Shown here piece after piece: positions 1 through 11,050 of a stretch of DNA of 64,000 nucleotides. A program made the translations under genes and the position numbers. This stretch comes from Sipunculus nudus (lineage: Eukaryota; Annelida; Sipuncula; Golfingiida; Sipunculidae). Position 1 is the first letter of the stretch, and every line of letters begins with the position of its first letter. The notes below the pieces were generated by a model. That model was not told the DNA's origin. It saw only the letters and a program-made list of their open reading frames with translations, and ran no database searches. The stretch is from the NCBI GenBank assembly GCA_026874595.1, contig CM049320.1, positions 23,507,714 to 23,571,713 of the forward strand, read 5' to 3'.

Positions 1-108
1 ATGTGCCATGCTAAGAATTTCATTGCGATAGCTTTTGGGCATTACTATTTCGCTGTTCCGCGAAAAGTTCTGACCTTGACATTTGCTGCATCCTGTACGG
101 GCGAGTCG

Positions 109-687
109 TTAGTCACTAGTGACTCCCAGAGTGTTATCATCTGGACCATTATCCTCATGTGTGTTTTTCTTGGCCATAGATCTAGTTACAGCACATGAAG
201 GATACAAACCAGGAATTTCCTGACTTTCAGGATCAGTGTCCTGATCAAGTGACGGCTTTTCTGTCACTATTGGTACAGGCTGTACTTTGTCAACTGCAAC
301 ATCAATGCCTAGCAGCAACTGAATTCCATTAAAGGGAAAAGTAGTCCTTATGCCCACAGTAATATTCTCAGAAATCAAATCTGACTTTAAATGTATACTG
401 TGAAGCGGAACTGAAGTGTGCTTGTCTGAAAACACACCATTAACAAGTGCATGTACACCAGAAAAAGACCTATTAGAAAATGGCAAAGTGTTTGCTAACA
501 TGAGAGTTTGGCCTGAACCAGTTTCCCTCAAAACTATTATAGGGCTAGAGTCTGAAAAATCACTTAAAAGTGACACAAAACCATCATGTATGAATGGCTC
601 AAATAACTCCATTTCAAAGTCAGGAGTGGAATCTGCTACCTCAGTTTCATCAAACAAAGAACTGACACTGACACTTTTCAGAGTCAT
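109..687 (-). pseudogene. retropepsin-like aspartic protease domain of the gypsy element
   Basis: A 192-codon open stretch reads as a retroviral-type aspartic protease. The active-site segment VLRETGSGQTLM corresponds to the usual D-T/S-G loop, followed about 65 residues later by the family's second hydrophobic-glycine signature, LLLGID. The catalytic Asp is Glu here (RETGS in place of a D-T/S-G motif), which should abolish or strongly reduce activity. The frame differs from the upstream linker segment (650-955), so an indel lies near 650-690. The stretch ends at a stop at 109-111, before any reverse transcriptase motif. In an intact element this domain would be released from a Gag-Pol polyprotein and process it. 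Confidence 0.75.
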
Positions 688-1105
688 TAAAGGAATCTAC
701 ATCCTTATTACAATCAAACTCCTCATGGGAGTTAACAGAGGAATTTTCTTCAGCAGAAACAAACTTCTGTTTGTCATAAGAGGACGTGGCCTCATTTGAA
801 ATACTCTCGGAAGAGTCATAAAAGGACTTAGCCTTATTTAAAGGATACTCCTCGCAGCGGTCTTGAAAGGACCTAGCCTTATTTAATTCATCGCAGGAAT
901 CAACTGAGGTTTTTAGCCCGCAAACTACGGTTTCTTCTCTGGAGTCAGACGGCACGTTGGCCTCCGTAGCATCAAACTCTGTATTAGAGTCAATAAAGGA
1001 GTTGTATCCCTTATTTACATGAACAGAGCCTGGCTCTTATACTATGCTATGCATAGATTTTGAAACAAAACCAGAGGGTTTACTCTTTGGTTTATTTGCA
1101 AGTTT
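650..1105 (-). pseudogene. gag-pro linker region, degenerate
   Basis: Between the zinc knuckle and the protease is a low-complexity, Ser/Asp/Glu/Lys-rich segment. Its imperfect internal repeats are of the type NKARSF / NKAKSF / NEATSS. The frame is the same as that of the knuckle, but two stops separate them: TAG at 1106-1108 directly after the last knuckle cysteine, and a TAA near 1040. Such linkers are fast-evolving in gypsy elements and have no assigned activity. Confidence 0.5.
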
Positions 1106-2280
1106 CTAGCAGTCAGATTTTAGATGACCTTCCTTTTTGCAGTTATTACAGATTTTCTTTGAAAATGACTGGCCTTGTTTGGATTCAGACACAGTGGACG
1201 TGGACTGAGGTGTAGCAATGGACTTTGCTGAACTATCGGGTCTACTAGTACTGGGTGACTGCTTTTTAAATTTCTTTTGACCATACCCATTTACATTCTT
1301 GTTTGTGAATGAGTGGTTTGATATGCTGGTAAAGGACATTTTGTGTGTTAATGAATAATCATCAGCTAATTGAGCAGCAATGTCAAGTATTCAGGACTTT
1401 TCTCATCCAGAAAAGTTTTAACATCTGCATAAATGAAGCGCTTAAATTCTTCAATCAAAATCAAATGGCGCAAATTTTCATAATCTTTCATTACATTTTC
1501 AGAACTACAACAGCGTTCAAACAACTGCTCTTTACTCCTAGAAAATTTGACATAGGTCTGTTTTTTGCGCTTTTCCCAATTTCTGAATTTCTGGCGGTAA
1601 GCTTCCGGAACTAACTCATAACCTTTTAGGATCAAGCGTTTAACCCGGTCATAGTCAGCAGCGGCTTCTACTGAAAGCTCTGTATAAATTTCTTTGTAAG
1701 AGCATAGTCTAATTTTCCTTAGGCCATTTTAAATTTTCAGCTATCTTCTCAAAGTGTAAGAAATATTTATCAACCACTTTTTCTTGAAAAGGTGGACAAG
1801 TCAAATGTGTCTAGTAACATCACGTGAGTTGGGGCAGCACGTAGACTATGTTCTAGTTTAAGTCTTTCTAACTGCAGTCGTTTTAACTCAATTTCTTTTT
1901 CTTTTTCTAGTCTTTCTCTTTCTAATCTTTCATGGTCTTCCCTCTCTTCTCTTTGTTTTTCTTGTTCTAACTGCTTTAGCCTTTCATGTTCTTCCCTCTC
2001 TAACTGTTTTAATGCTAGCTCATGTTGCATCTCTAACCTTTTTAATTCCAACTGCATGGCAAGGCTATCATTTTTTTTATTATCCACTTCACTCTCTTCA
2101 ATTAAACCTTTGCTAACTAGATCCCTCATGATTTTAGCAATGGTATCAGGCTTTCTTAAAGCTTTTTTTCACACTTAGCCCTAAGTGTTGTCCCAAACGC
2201 AACAACTGTTCCTTTGTCAACTGTTTAAGTTGATCAGGGTCGGGATCTTCAACAAATGTCTCAGGTTTTAAATCTGCCAT
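1106..2280 (-). pseudogene. gypsy gag pseudogene with CCHC zinc knuckle
   Basis: Gag starts at the ATG at 2280 (minus; MADLKPETFVEDPDPDQL). A seven-base T run on the + strand at 2163-2169 shifts the frame. From about 2129 to 1770 follows a strongly charged Glu/Arg/Leu coiled coil. A second frame change near 1790 leads into a capsid-like segment containing PPFQEKVVDKYF, with a stop at 1709-1711 where the family usually has a tryptophan. The core at 1366-1635 (YELVPEAYRQKFRNWEKR) is well preserved. A third frame change near 1386-1390 leads into the C-terminal part. That part ends in the nucleocapsid knuckle CNNCKKEGHLKSDC (C-x2-C-x4-H-x4-C). The intact protein would package the element RNA. The break positions come from frame comparison and may be off by a few bases. 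Confidence 0.85.
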
Positions 2281-2422
2281 GTTAAGATGTTAAAACAACA
2301 ACAAAAAACACTGAGATAAATCATGTAAACAATGTATTGAAAACGAAATGTAATCTTGTAAAGAGTGTATTGTAAACAATGTGTCTAGGTCAAGGCCTTA
2401 TAAATTTTCAAAACTATTAAGC

Positions 2423-2440
2423 CTCCAAGACGAGCCCACA
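2423..2440 (-). other. decayed tRNA primer-binding site
   Basis: Six bases inside the LTR end, the minus strand reads TGTGGGCTCGTCTTGGAG. It differs at four of 18 positions from TGGGGGCTCGTCCGGGAT, the tRNA-Pro primer-binding site known from murine leukemia virus. The location is exactly where a primer-binding site belongs, so a mutated proline site, or a site for a related tRNA, is the best reading. Confidence 0.5.
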
Positions 2441-2446
2441 ATTTTA

Positions 2447-3348
2447 TGTTACGGAACCTAATATCAACAGATTACGTAGTCGTGACGAACATAAATTTTG
2501 TTATAGAGATAAAAAAATCAGATTCTGTAACACTAGGCAGCGTAAAATCTCTAGGGGAATGAATAAAGAAGTAAGTGTTTTTTTGTTAACAAATAATTAC
2601 AATTTATTCTTAAAACAATCCTAAAATTACAATACATTAATCAATACAATTTCACAGTATAACAACAGTAAAACAGCAAATCAATACAAGTATAAATAAA
2701 GTGTACAGTAACTAGATACCACCACTGTCACAGCGACAACAAGTCCTTTATAACGTACAACCCAGATGAACAGTTCACATAAATCTTCTGAGAGAATAAC
2801 AGTCCAGTTCATTCACAAAACCAATCCATTGTAATCCAAAAGTAAAGTTCTTGTTATAATGCCGAAAGCAAACTGACGACTATATAAGATCCGTTAAAAA
2901 TTTAGAAGAAAATAATTGCTATAATTGCCGCAATTATAGGAAAAGGTCCACAACTGACTTACACTCCTCTGTGTCCGCTAGAATATATTTCTCCTCTCTC
3001 TCAGCCCCCTATTTATAACTTCTCACCCCAAGCCGAGAACTCTCCATTTCCCGAACAATCCAAAGAATCTAACATTATACACAGTAAACATGCGTAACAG
3101 GAAACACCTAGAACAAGAACGCTGTGTCTCTACATGTCACACGTGGGTCGGCCCGGCTCGGCCAGGCGAGAAAGCCCCAGACAAGCATGACCGCTGTGTT
3201 TACACGTTGGCCGCACCCGGCCAGCTAGAACAAGGAACGCTTTAGCATAGCAACGCCCAGGGCTTGAGCAAAACACGAATCAGAATGTAAACAGCGCACA
3301 ATAAAAGAGACATGTCAACAACTCACAATTAAACAGACATCTGTAACA
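2447..3348 (-). repeat. 902-bp LTR (TGTTAC...GTAACA) of the gypsy element
   Basis: The segment begins TGTTACGG at 2447 and ends TGTAACA at 3348, giving the perfect inverted hexamers TGTTAC/GTAACA expected of an LTR. It sits directly upstream of the primer-binding-site-like stretch and gag on the minus strand. A TATAAATA box is present on the minus strand at 3010-3017, and an AATAAA signal (minus) at about 2603-2608 is compatible with an R region between them. A dense set of CG-containing words at 3130-3230 lies in the U3 portion. Identity with the distal LTR cannot be measured because that copy is outside the window. Confidence 0.75.
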
Positions 3349-3609
3349 GAGGTCCTTAGGAAACAAAGTTGATCAGAAGCGGATCCCCCTTTTTATTCAG
3401 CTGCCATTGCCATGCAGTTCGCTGTTTGTGCTGCGGCTTTCTTATATCGTGGAGAGAGTGAGAATATTGTATCGGGATAATATGAATTCTATAAATTTTC
3501 ATGCATAGGCCTATAATCGTTTGTGATCGATTATGCAAAAATTATGAAAGTAAACGACCAATCATCGATATAATCGATTAATTGGTACACCACTTATCTC
3601 CCCCCCCCC

Positions 3610-3641
<32 letters not shown>

Positions 3642-3642
3642 T

Positions 3643-3698
<56 letters not shown>

Positions 3699-4923
3699 TA
3701 CATCCTTCTGTATTCGTGGACGTACCATGGACGTATGTTGATTGGATAATTTGTCAGAGCTAGATTGACAGAGTTTGGATTCTCTTCAGAAGCTCAGGCC
3801 TGTCGTGCCACAGACAAATAAATCATTGGTATCGGAAATTGAGTCATTGCTGTACCGGCGTTGACAAGCTGTTTGAACAATGCCACCTGATTGTTTTGGC
3901 CCAGACGACGCCAACAATTCAAACTGCTCGTATTTCCCAATGAGTTTCCTCAGGGAGACACAGTTATCAAACTCTCTCTCTCCACCTCAAACCCAACCCC
4001 CCCCCCCCCCCTCCGACCCACCCCCTTTCCTTTCTCTCTCTGCCTGTCTGTCTCTCTTTCTCTCTCTAGCTGTCTCTCTGTCTGTCTTTTTTTTATCTCT
4101 CTAGCTGTCTCTCTGTCTGTCTTTTTTTTATCTCTCTAGCTGTCTCTCTGTCTGTCTCTCTCTCCGCGCGTCTATATGTGCGCGCGCAAGAGCGTAGCAT
4201 GGGAGATGCAGGGGGAGGGGGAGGACACTATTTTTTTTATGGATTTTCTTTTGAAAACAGACAAGAAAAGCCTTTTTTAAAGTGAAAGTTTGCCATATAT
4301 CCATATATCATTTACTTTTAGATGTAATTTTTTGTATTGCCTTTCCAATTATCTGTTGTTTCAAATAAAATTTATTCTTATTTCCGTTTAATTAGGTTTC
4401 CCGAAATTTCCGATACTGGATTGCACATCCTTTACTCTTTTGGTACGTATATGCTTGACCAAAGAAGCAAAATTACTTTATATGTCTGAAGCAAAATGAC
4501 AGTTGAACAACGTATATTTGTATATGCTTGTGTTCCAGCGAGGTCTAAACAGTTAGAAACTGTTGGTAAAACCATTTCACACCTCCATTAATATTACTGA
4601 ATACTGCTCATGAACGAATCTTCATCCATATAAATACGGACAGCTCTTCCATCCTTTATTCCTTTCTTCCCGAAGTCTCAGTAATTCATTTTATTTTTTT
4701 TATTTTTTTATCACTGACATCAGAAAGCAAAAATATTATATCAATTGTTTTAACACAGGACATATGTATGACAGATTTCTAACAAATCATAACTACTTTA
4801 GAACATTATTGATCAATCTAGTTTGGACAACACAACAGCTCTGCATTTGCAAATATCAAGGAATATATCTCTATAGAACATAGGCCTATCCGAATGATGA
4901 ATTCAAATTTCATGGTAATAAGT

Positions 4924-4974
<51 letters not shown>

Positions 4975-5179
4975 GTGTGTGTGTGCAGTTTCAAATGACA
5001 TTTAAATACATTATTATTAATATATTAATAACAATAACCACAACAAAAACAAAAGAACACTCTGCTATAATTCAAGCTTAAATCGATAAATCAGATCCTT
5101 CAATGTTGTAATTTCTAAATTTGATTTGATAAAAGCGGCTAACAAGCCTCTTTAAAAAGTGACACTATGAATCTATTGC
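3349..5179. other. intergenic sequence with microsatellites, no gene seen
   Basis: No coding exon or RNA gene is recognisable. The stretch holds C-run/(TC)n/(TA)n arrays at 3600-3710 and a TC-rich block at about 3985-4170. That block includes a 38-bp unit in tandem around 4067-4145 (TCTCTCTAGCTGTCTCTCTG core). A (TA)n(GT)n array lies at 4925-4986. Open frames in the TC block only reflect nucleotide composition. Confidence 0.8.
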
Positions 5180-6772
5180 CACGAACCCGGAGACCCAACA
5201 CAAAGAGAAAGAATCCATAGTAACCACGCGGAGCCTTCACAGCAACCTTCCTACAGCCACGCCCCGCGGGAGGTGGACAGACAGATGACGACAAAGGCAG
5301 CGCGTGCCTTCACGGCAACGAATCTACGCTCACCGTCCTAACCAAAACCACCCAGCGTTAATTTCGTGAGGAAATCACTGGCATTTAGTATGCGCGGGTA
5401 GCGGCCGACCGGTCGCATGCGCGGGACGCTTTTGTTAATAATTAATGCGCGATCGACCGCCGGTTTCCACCGATTCATGCAAAGGGAGACTGCTTATGAC
5501 CGAGGTTCCATGGGCTCCACTATAGGATCTGTTATTAGACGGTGAACCGAACAACACAGCTCTGGATATTTAGCTATAGCTACGCTTTCTGGAAGGCTCG
5601 CTGGCGGTTTATCCCGGTCAATATCAGATGCTGACGATCGACTGCCGCCAAAGCAACGTATGCATTTTTACCTTGTGTTTATATTTAGACCAGATTCCGT
5701 TACCCATTTCAGTGACACACTCTCGCTGCCATTGACGCGTCTGTGACAACCTCATCAAATTGACACCCATACACGGAAAATAATAACTACAAACAGGGAG
5801 ACGTTTGACGAAACTGGTAGCGGTGTTTTTCCCACCGATTGGCAACAGTCATACATGGAATATGAAGTGGCAAAAATCCATGGCGACACCGTCCCAACGC
5901 TGATTTAAATAACGGCAAACGATATTGGGAGCATTTGCTACAGCCGGGTAAGCCCGCAGAGTGAAAAATCGGCACCCTCATTGGAAATAATCAACGCTCA
6001 TCTGTGAGTAGTTATCAGTTGGTAAGCTGGAGGGTTAATGAACACTTCTGCGTTATAATGGAGCGAACACCTGCACAGAATTTGAGCTCGTCGACGCCAA
6101 CATAGCAAGCAATTTACGGCAAGCTGAGAGTTCCATAACTGTTAGATTATAAAAAATATTAATGAAAGATAAGCAGAGATGTTTTTCAGAATCGAGTGAA
6201 TACGTCATCAAAACGTATCGTGTTTCGGCACGGTATCGCGGAATTTTGTAATTGTGTTAATAGGACCATAGAAGACACGCGGTTTCCTGGCTTTTTTCTT
6301 CAAATTGCTATTGATATTTCCAGAACTCAGATTAGCATGTTAATTAACGTACGACACGGCATGGTCACGATGCTGACGGGAAACTGACTGTGACTCAATG
6401 TTGGCAAGTGCCATGGAGCCAATTACCTTAAGTTTCCCCGTGAATGATCAATAAATAGTGATAAATTTATATCGAGTGGATTTTATTCCCCGGTAGGTCA
6501 GTGCGGGCGTTAGACGGTATCCTAACCAGACCCCTTTGGACGACTCGGGTGAATTCTTGAACAGACACAGTCGTATCATCGGTGGATCACATCTATCGAA
6601 ATTTAACCTCACAGTACAGGAAAAACATATATTCCACTCATATTAGCCCCAGTGGGTTAAAAGGAAGCGGGTTCAATGAGCCGTTGTTAACAGACCATAA
6701 CACTTGGATAGCTTTTACATTGACTCCTGGGTGCTTTTATTGCAGTAAAATCGTGGAAACCTCTTACTTACA
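5180..6772 (+). promoter_or_regulatory. candidate promoter and 5' untranslated region of the Ig-MAM-SRCR gene
   Basis: About 1.5 kb before the first coding exon the sequence becomes richer in G+C and CpG, especially 5220-5480, with CATGCGCGG and TGCGCGGG words resembling NRF-1-type promoter motifs. From about 5500 to 6772 there are no recognisable transposon copies, unlike most of the window. An in-frame stop (TAA 6746-6748) fixes the coding start at or after 6773. No TATA box at a convincing distance is seen, and the transcription start cannot be placed. The location is inferred from composition and proximity only. Confidence 0.35.
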
Positions 6773-7044
6773 ATGAGGATGAAATTGAATCAGTTTTCGG
6801 TCCGTGGTCTGCCGGTGGCTTGCGTTGCCATGGCAACCTCATTACTCGTCTGTGCCACGTGCCAAGCCATGTCCCCCGAGGAAAACGGAATTATTTTTAC
6901 CCCATGGTGGAACATCAGCCTAGGGGAGGGTGAAGAGGTTATTATTGACTGCGGGGTACATACAGGGGGCAACAACAGTGCCGTGAGCGTCACGTGGTTC
7001 GATCCTGAGGGGAATTCGATAAATACCACCAGTAAAGGGAACAG
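6773..7044 (+). CDS. exon 1: signal peptide and first half of Ig domain
   Basis: This exon encodes residues 1-90 plus two bases of codon 91. The ATG at 6773 follows an in-frame TAA at 6746-6748; a second ATG at 6779 is also possible. The leader has basic residues (Met-Arg-Met-Lys) followed by a hydrophobic core at residues 13-30 and a likely cleavage after Gln31-Ala32. The Ig B-strand cysteine (VIIDC, Cys60) and the core tryptophan (VTWFD, Trp75) follow. Sequons lie at Asn47, Asn67 and Asn84. The donor is AACAG|GTAAGT at 7044/7045, a near-perfect match to the consensus, phase 2. Reading through the donor meets a stop at once, which supports the splice. Confidence 0.88.
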
Positions 7045-7632
7045 GTAAGTCCAGCATGTGTAAATACCGTAAACTCTCGTGTATACACCGAAGGAGATTT
7101 AAACTCGGGTGTCGTTGTTATATTCGTTACAAAATACAAAGGGTTGATAGATTTTAGAAATTCTACTACAAAACCTATTATCTCCCATTTATGAACTAGA
7201 AGGAGAATTAAACTCGGGTGTTGTTGTTATATTCGTTACAAAATACAAAGGGTTGATAGATTTTAGAAATTCTACTACAAAACCTATTATCTCCCATTTA
7301 TGAACTAGTTAGCATGTTGAGAAAAATAATGTATAAGTATATATGATAACTGGTTTCAAGAGAATCCCATATGGACATTTTGTTATCTTGAAATATTCTT
7401 GTATATCAATTGATCAGGGCATATTAAGTCAAATGTTTAAATACATGATAGTTGCCAAACTTTAAACAACTCGGATAAACACGGTAAAGGGTCTCAAATA
7501 TTTTAAGCGGTTCGTTTTCCGTCGTCAGCTTCATTAAAAAAAAACTCGCAGCGTTCAATTGAAATTAAAACTGAGGTCTGCGTTTATCTAACCGCAATTA
7601 TGCTGAACATTTTAAACAATGCAGAAAGAGGA

Positions 7633-7682
<50 letters not shown>

Positions 7683-9436
7683 TATCAGTTTATCCAATAT
7701 ATATGAGTTATTGATATATGAGTTTATTGTTAATTCTATATACTAGTTTATCCTTTATCTTATATAAATGAGTTTATGTATGAAGAAAATATGCAACGGT
7801 ATATAATTATCACAACTATGGCAATACAGTATCATTGTCCAACCAAGGATTTATAAACGAATTACTTCTGACTCATTTCGTAATGGGCACATATGTCACC
7901 CCAATGTCGCCGAACTTTCTATACCGGAAATCAGGGATGAGGGAGAAAACGGGGTTGTATATGAATAGAGAGCTGAAAGGTTAATGGGGCATTATATGGC
8001 TGTAGGGGGTGTTTTGGGGCGTATGTCATCCTCCCCATCACCCATAAACTTGAAGAGGTTGACATATAAGATTTTAAGACTATTTCAATAGTTAAGGTTT
8101 ATAAGACGGTAACTTTCATAAATTGTCGCTTATGCCTAATAATACAGTATAATTGCATGATATGCTACACGGATTCTCATTTAAAGCTCAATTATGAATG
8201 TGTGGCTAAAAAGCTACAGGTAAGGAACATAGACATATAGTTCAAATAATTAAGATAAGTCTTATGTTTTGAAAGTGGACTTTTGGTAGATGTTTAATCA
8301 AATATTACACATTTCTTGAGGTTAACACTTGTTAAAAAAATAGATCTTGGTTCTTCATTAAATGTTCAAATGTTAGTATATACTTATAAATTTTTACTTA
8401 TAAACTTTTTTAAACTTTATTGATTTTACATGGATTGTACAACTAGTTAAGATAACTAATACGAGGCACTCTCCAAGGCTCGGATGGTGGCGTTCGGTAG
8501 TCATTAGAGGTGTAGGAAACCGGAGGACCCGGAGAAAACCACCGACCTTGGAGGGGTCATATTACAATCCACTCTCATGGCGAATCGTACTCGGGTCGCC
8601 AGTTAAGAGAGCCGAACTTCTTACCCCACGGTTAGTATACTTTAAGAATACTTAAGATTATAAGGTATATTTAAGATATTGCGATTCAGACGACCGTTTA
8701 ATGAAGACTGCTGTGGAATCATGATATTTAGTGGGTTCGCTGATTTTGTGCTTTTTTTCTGCAAAACTGATATCGTGGTTACAAATCTGAACAAACATAG
8801 AGTAAAACAGAATATTTAATTAATTAAAGTAAGTTTTCAGACTTTCAACAAAACGATACTGCAAAGACAGAATATCAAATAAATACCGGTTGTTTTGGCG
8901 ATACCTTAATTGAATTACTAATAAGAGGAACTTTTAAAAAATAAAAATATGTTTTGATGGAAATTAAGCCCCCCCCCCACCCACCCGCACCACCACACAC
9001 ACACGTACCCATCCGAAACCACAACAATCATGAATGCATGTTATTCCGAGAAATATATATATTTTCATTTATGATGGTCATAACTATTTCATTTAAACAC
9101 AAAAGTTGAAAAAGGAAACACTGGGCTGGAAGCGTGTGTCTATACAATGCTCATATCTATATGTATTATTAAAAGAATAAGTTGGGTATATACCCACAAA
9201 GCCTGCATGCAGACATTAGCTCTCTATCTAAGTGATTTCTCAGCCATGACTTCCACCGTTCACGTGGAATGTTTCAGCTTCTTTCGGTTTAGACATCTTG
9301 GATGCGGATGTGAATAATGAAATATTGGATCTGATATTGAGCTTTTTTTCACTTCGCCTTATCTAAGGGGAAATACAATCTTGATTGGTTTTAAACGAAT
9401 TATATTGTGTTACCGTTCAGTTAAACACAGTATGCA

Positions 9437-9518
<82 letters not shown>

Positions 9519-10977
9519 AAGTCTTTGTATTTATTATTGCAAAAGTAAGCACACTAATTGCATATTGTCTCGTCATATATAACCTGTAAAGCGGACTAGG
9601 ACTTCGCCGGGGAACACATTGTTGATCGTAGTCGTCCTCGCTGATGGTGAAAAGATAAACAATTCAAAAAGTGACAGATATTATATATACCAATAATATT
9701 TTTGAATATTTATAATTGATAAAACAGTCTGCTGTATTTACCAACGGTGCATAAATATATAAGAAAATAAGCGGTATATATATACATTTATATGTCCAAC
9801 CTACATGCCAGAGATCAAATTTCCCATAAGCTGATAAGATGCATACATATAGTAACCGCACACATGTAAGAGTATTTCAAGCTGTTAGTTATTCATAATA
9901 AACACGAGTGAGTAAAGTAAACTTAAAATTCAACATAGTAAATTGAGTGTTACATCGATTATAACTGGGTATCCGTTTGCCTTACATTAATATTTACCTG
10001 TTTTAATGTTGTTCCATACTTTTGAATAATCACGTTTTTTGTCTTTATTTTATAAATGGGTAAGTTTTGTTTTCATAAATATTGAAAGAAATGTTTATAC
10101 AGTTGGGCCTTACACATGCGTATTTTTTACAGATACATCCATGCGGTCGAGTCTTAATTTGTTATCAATTAAGGAGGTTTTCATAGTAAAAAAATAATGT
10201 TTTTTTATTAAGGAGGTTTTCATAGTCAAAGGAATAATGTTTTTCTTCTGCAGAATTGCCCCTAATTAGCTTGCTTTTACGTATTTTAAGCTGTTTAGTA
10301 TTTCCTGTCAGCAGAACCTCGTTCAAGAGTTAAATACATATTTATGGGCGAAAGTGCAAATACTTATGAAATATACATTTCCAATATTAAATTTAGAGAA
10401 CCAAGCAGACCAGTTTTTTGTTTGCTTTCTTACATATCTAGATCAATATGGACACGGTATCATGTCTATGAAAAGTGGCAGGTCCGAAGGTCGGCACAAG
10501 ACGCATATTCTGTCTTCTATAATATAACAGTTGCGATGTTTTAATAATTTCACGAGCAGTCCCTGTATATTTAATAGGCATCTGACAAAAAAAGAATCTT
10601 TAGACCTAACTGTAAAACACAAGGTCCCTAAGATATGTTATATTTTTTCATGGACATTCAGGTAGTGTAGACCAACGCTTGAGCCAACAATGCTCAAGTT
10701 ATTCGGCTTCATGTAAGCTTCAACTGCGAGCTGACACTGGGAGCTGACAAAGTCACTATATATTGAATGCATTTATACTTGTAAGTAAATATGGGGGACA
10801 CCCAGGAAAATCCTATTTAATCTTTTAAAAATTATTTTTAACACCAAGGATAAATACCAAAAGTACGTTATTATATAAAACTTAAATAATCCGGATGTGT
10901 CACATTTATCTTTTTATTCTACCATTATTATACCATATATATATATATATTTATATTTATACCATATATATATATAC

Positions 10978-11050
<73 letters not shown>

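Larger units (their letters stand above)
1..3348 (-). mobile_element. Ty3/gypsy LTR retrotransposon, 5' half (LTR, gag, protease), decayed
   Basis: Reading on the minus strand from 3348 down to 1, the order is LTR, primer-binding-site-like stretch, gag with a CCHC knuckle, then a retropepsin-like domain. This is the gag-pro order of Ty3/gypsy elements. The reverse transcriptase, RNase H, integrase and 3' LTR would lie at coordinates below 1 and are not visible. Gag is broken by at least three frame changes and several stops, so the copy is inactive. The gag core style (VPEAYRQKF...KEQLFER) followed by a single knuckle resembles metazoan gypsy gag that is distantly SCAN-like; assignment to a named clade is inference. 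The LTR end at 3348 marks the insertion boundary. The five bases 3349-3353 (gaggt) would be the target duplication, but the partner lies outside the window. Confidence 0.85.

Noticed and set aside
1..198. Plus-strand open frame at the window start
   Set aside because: Lies antisense to the gypsy protease region and has no domain.
3880..4139. Pro/Ser/Leu-rich open frames
   Set aside because: TC-rich and C-run simple sequence with a 38-bp tandem unit; no domain.
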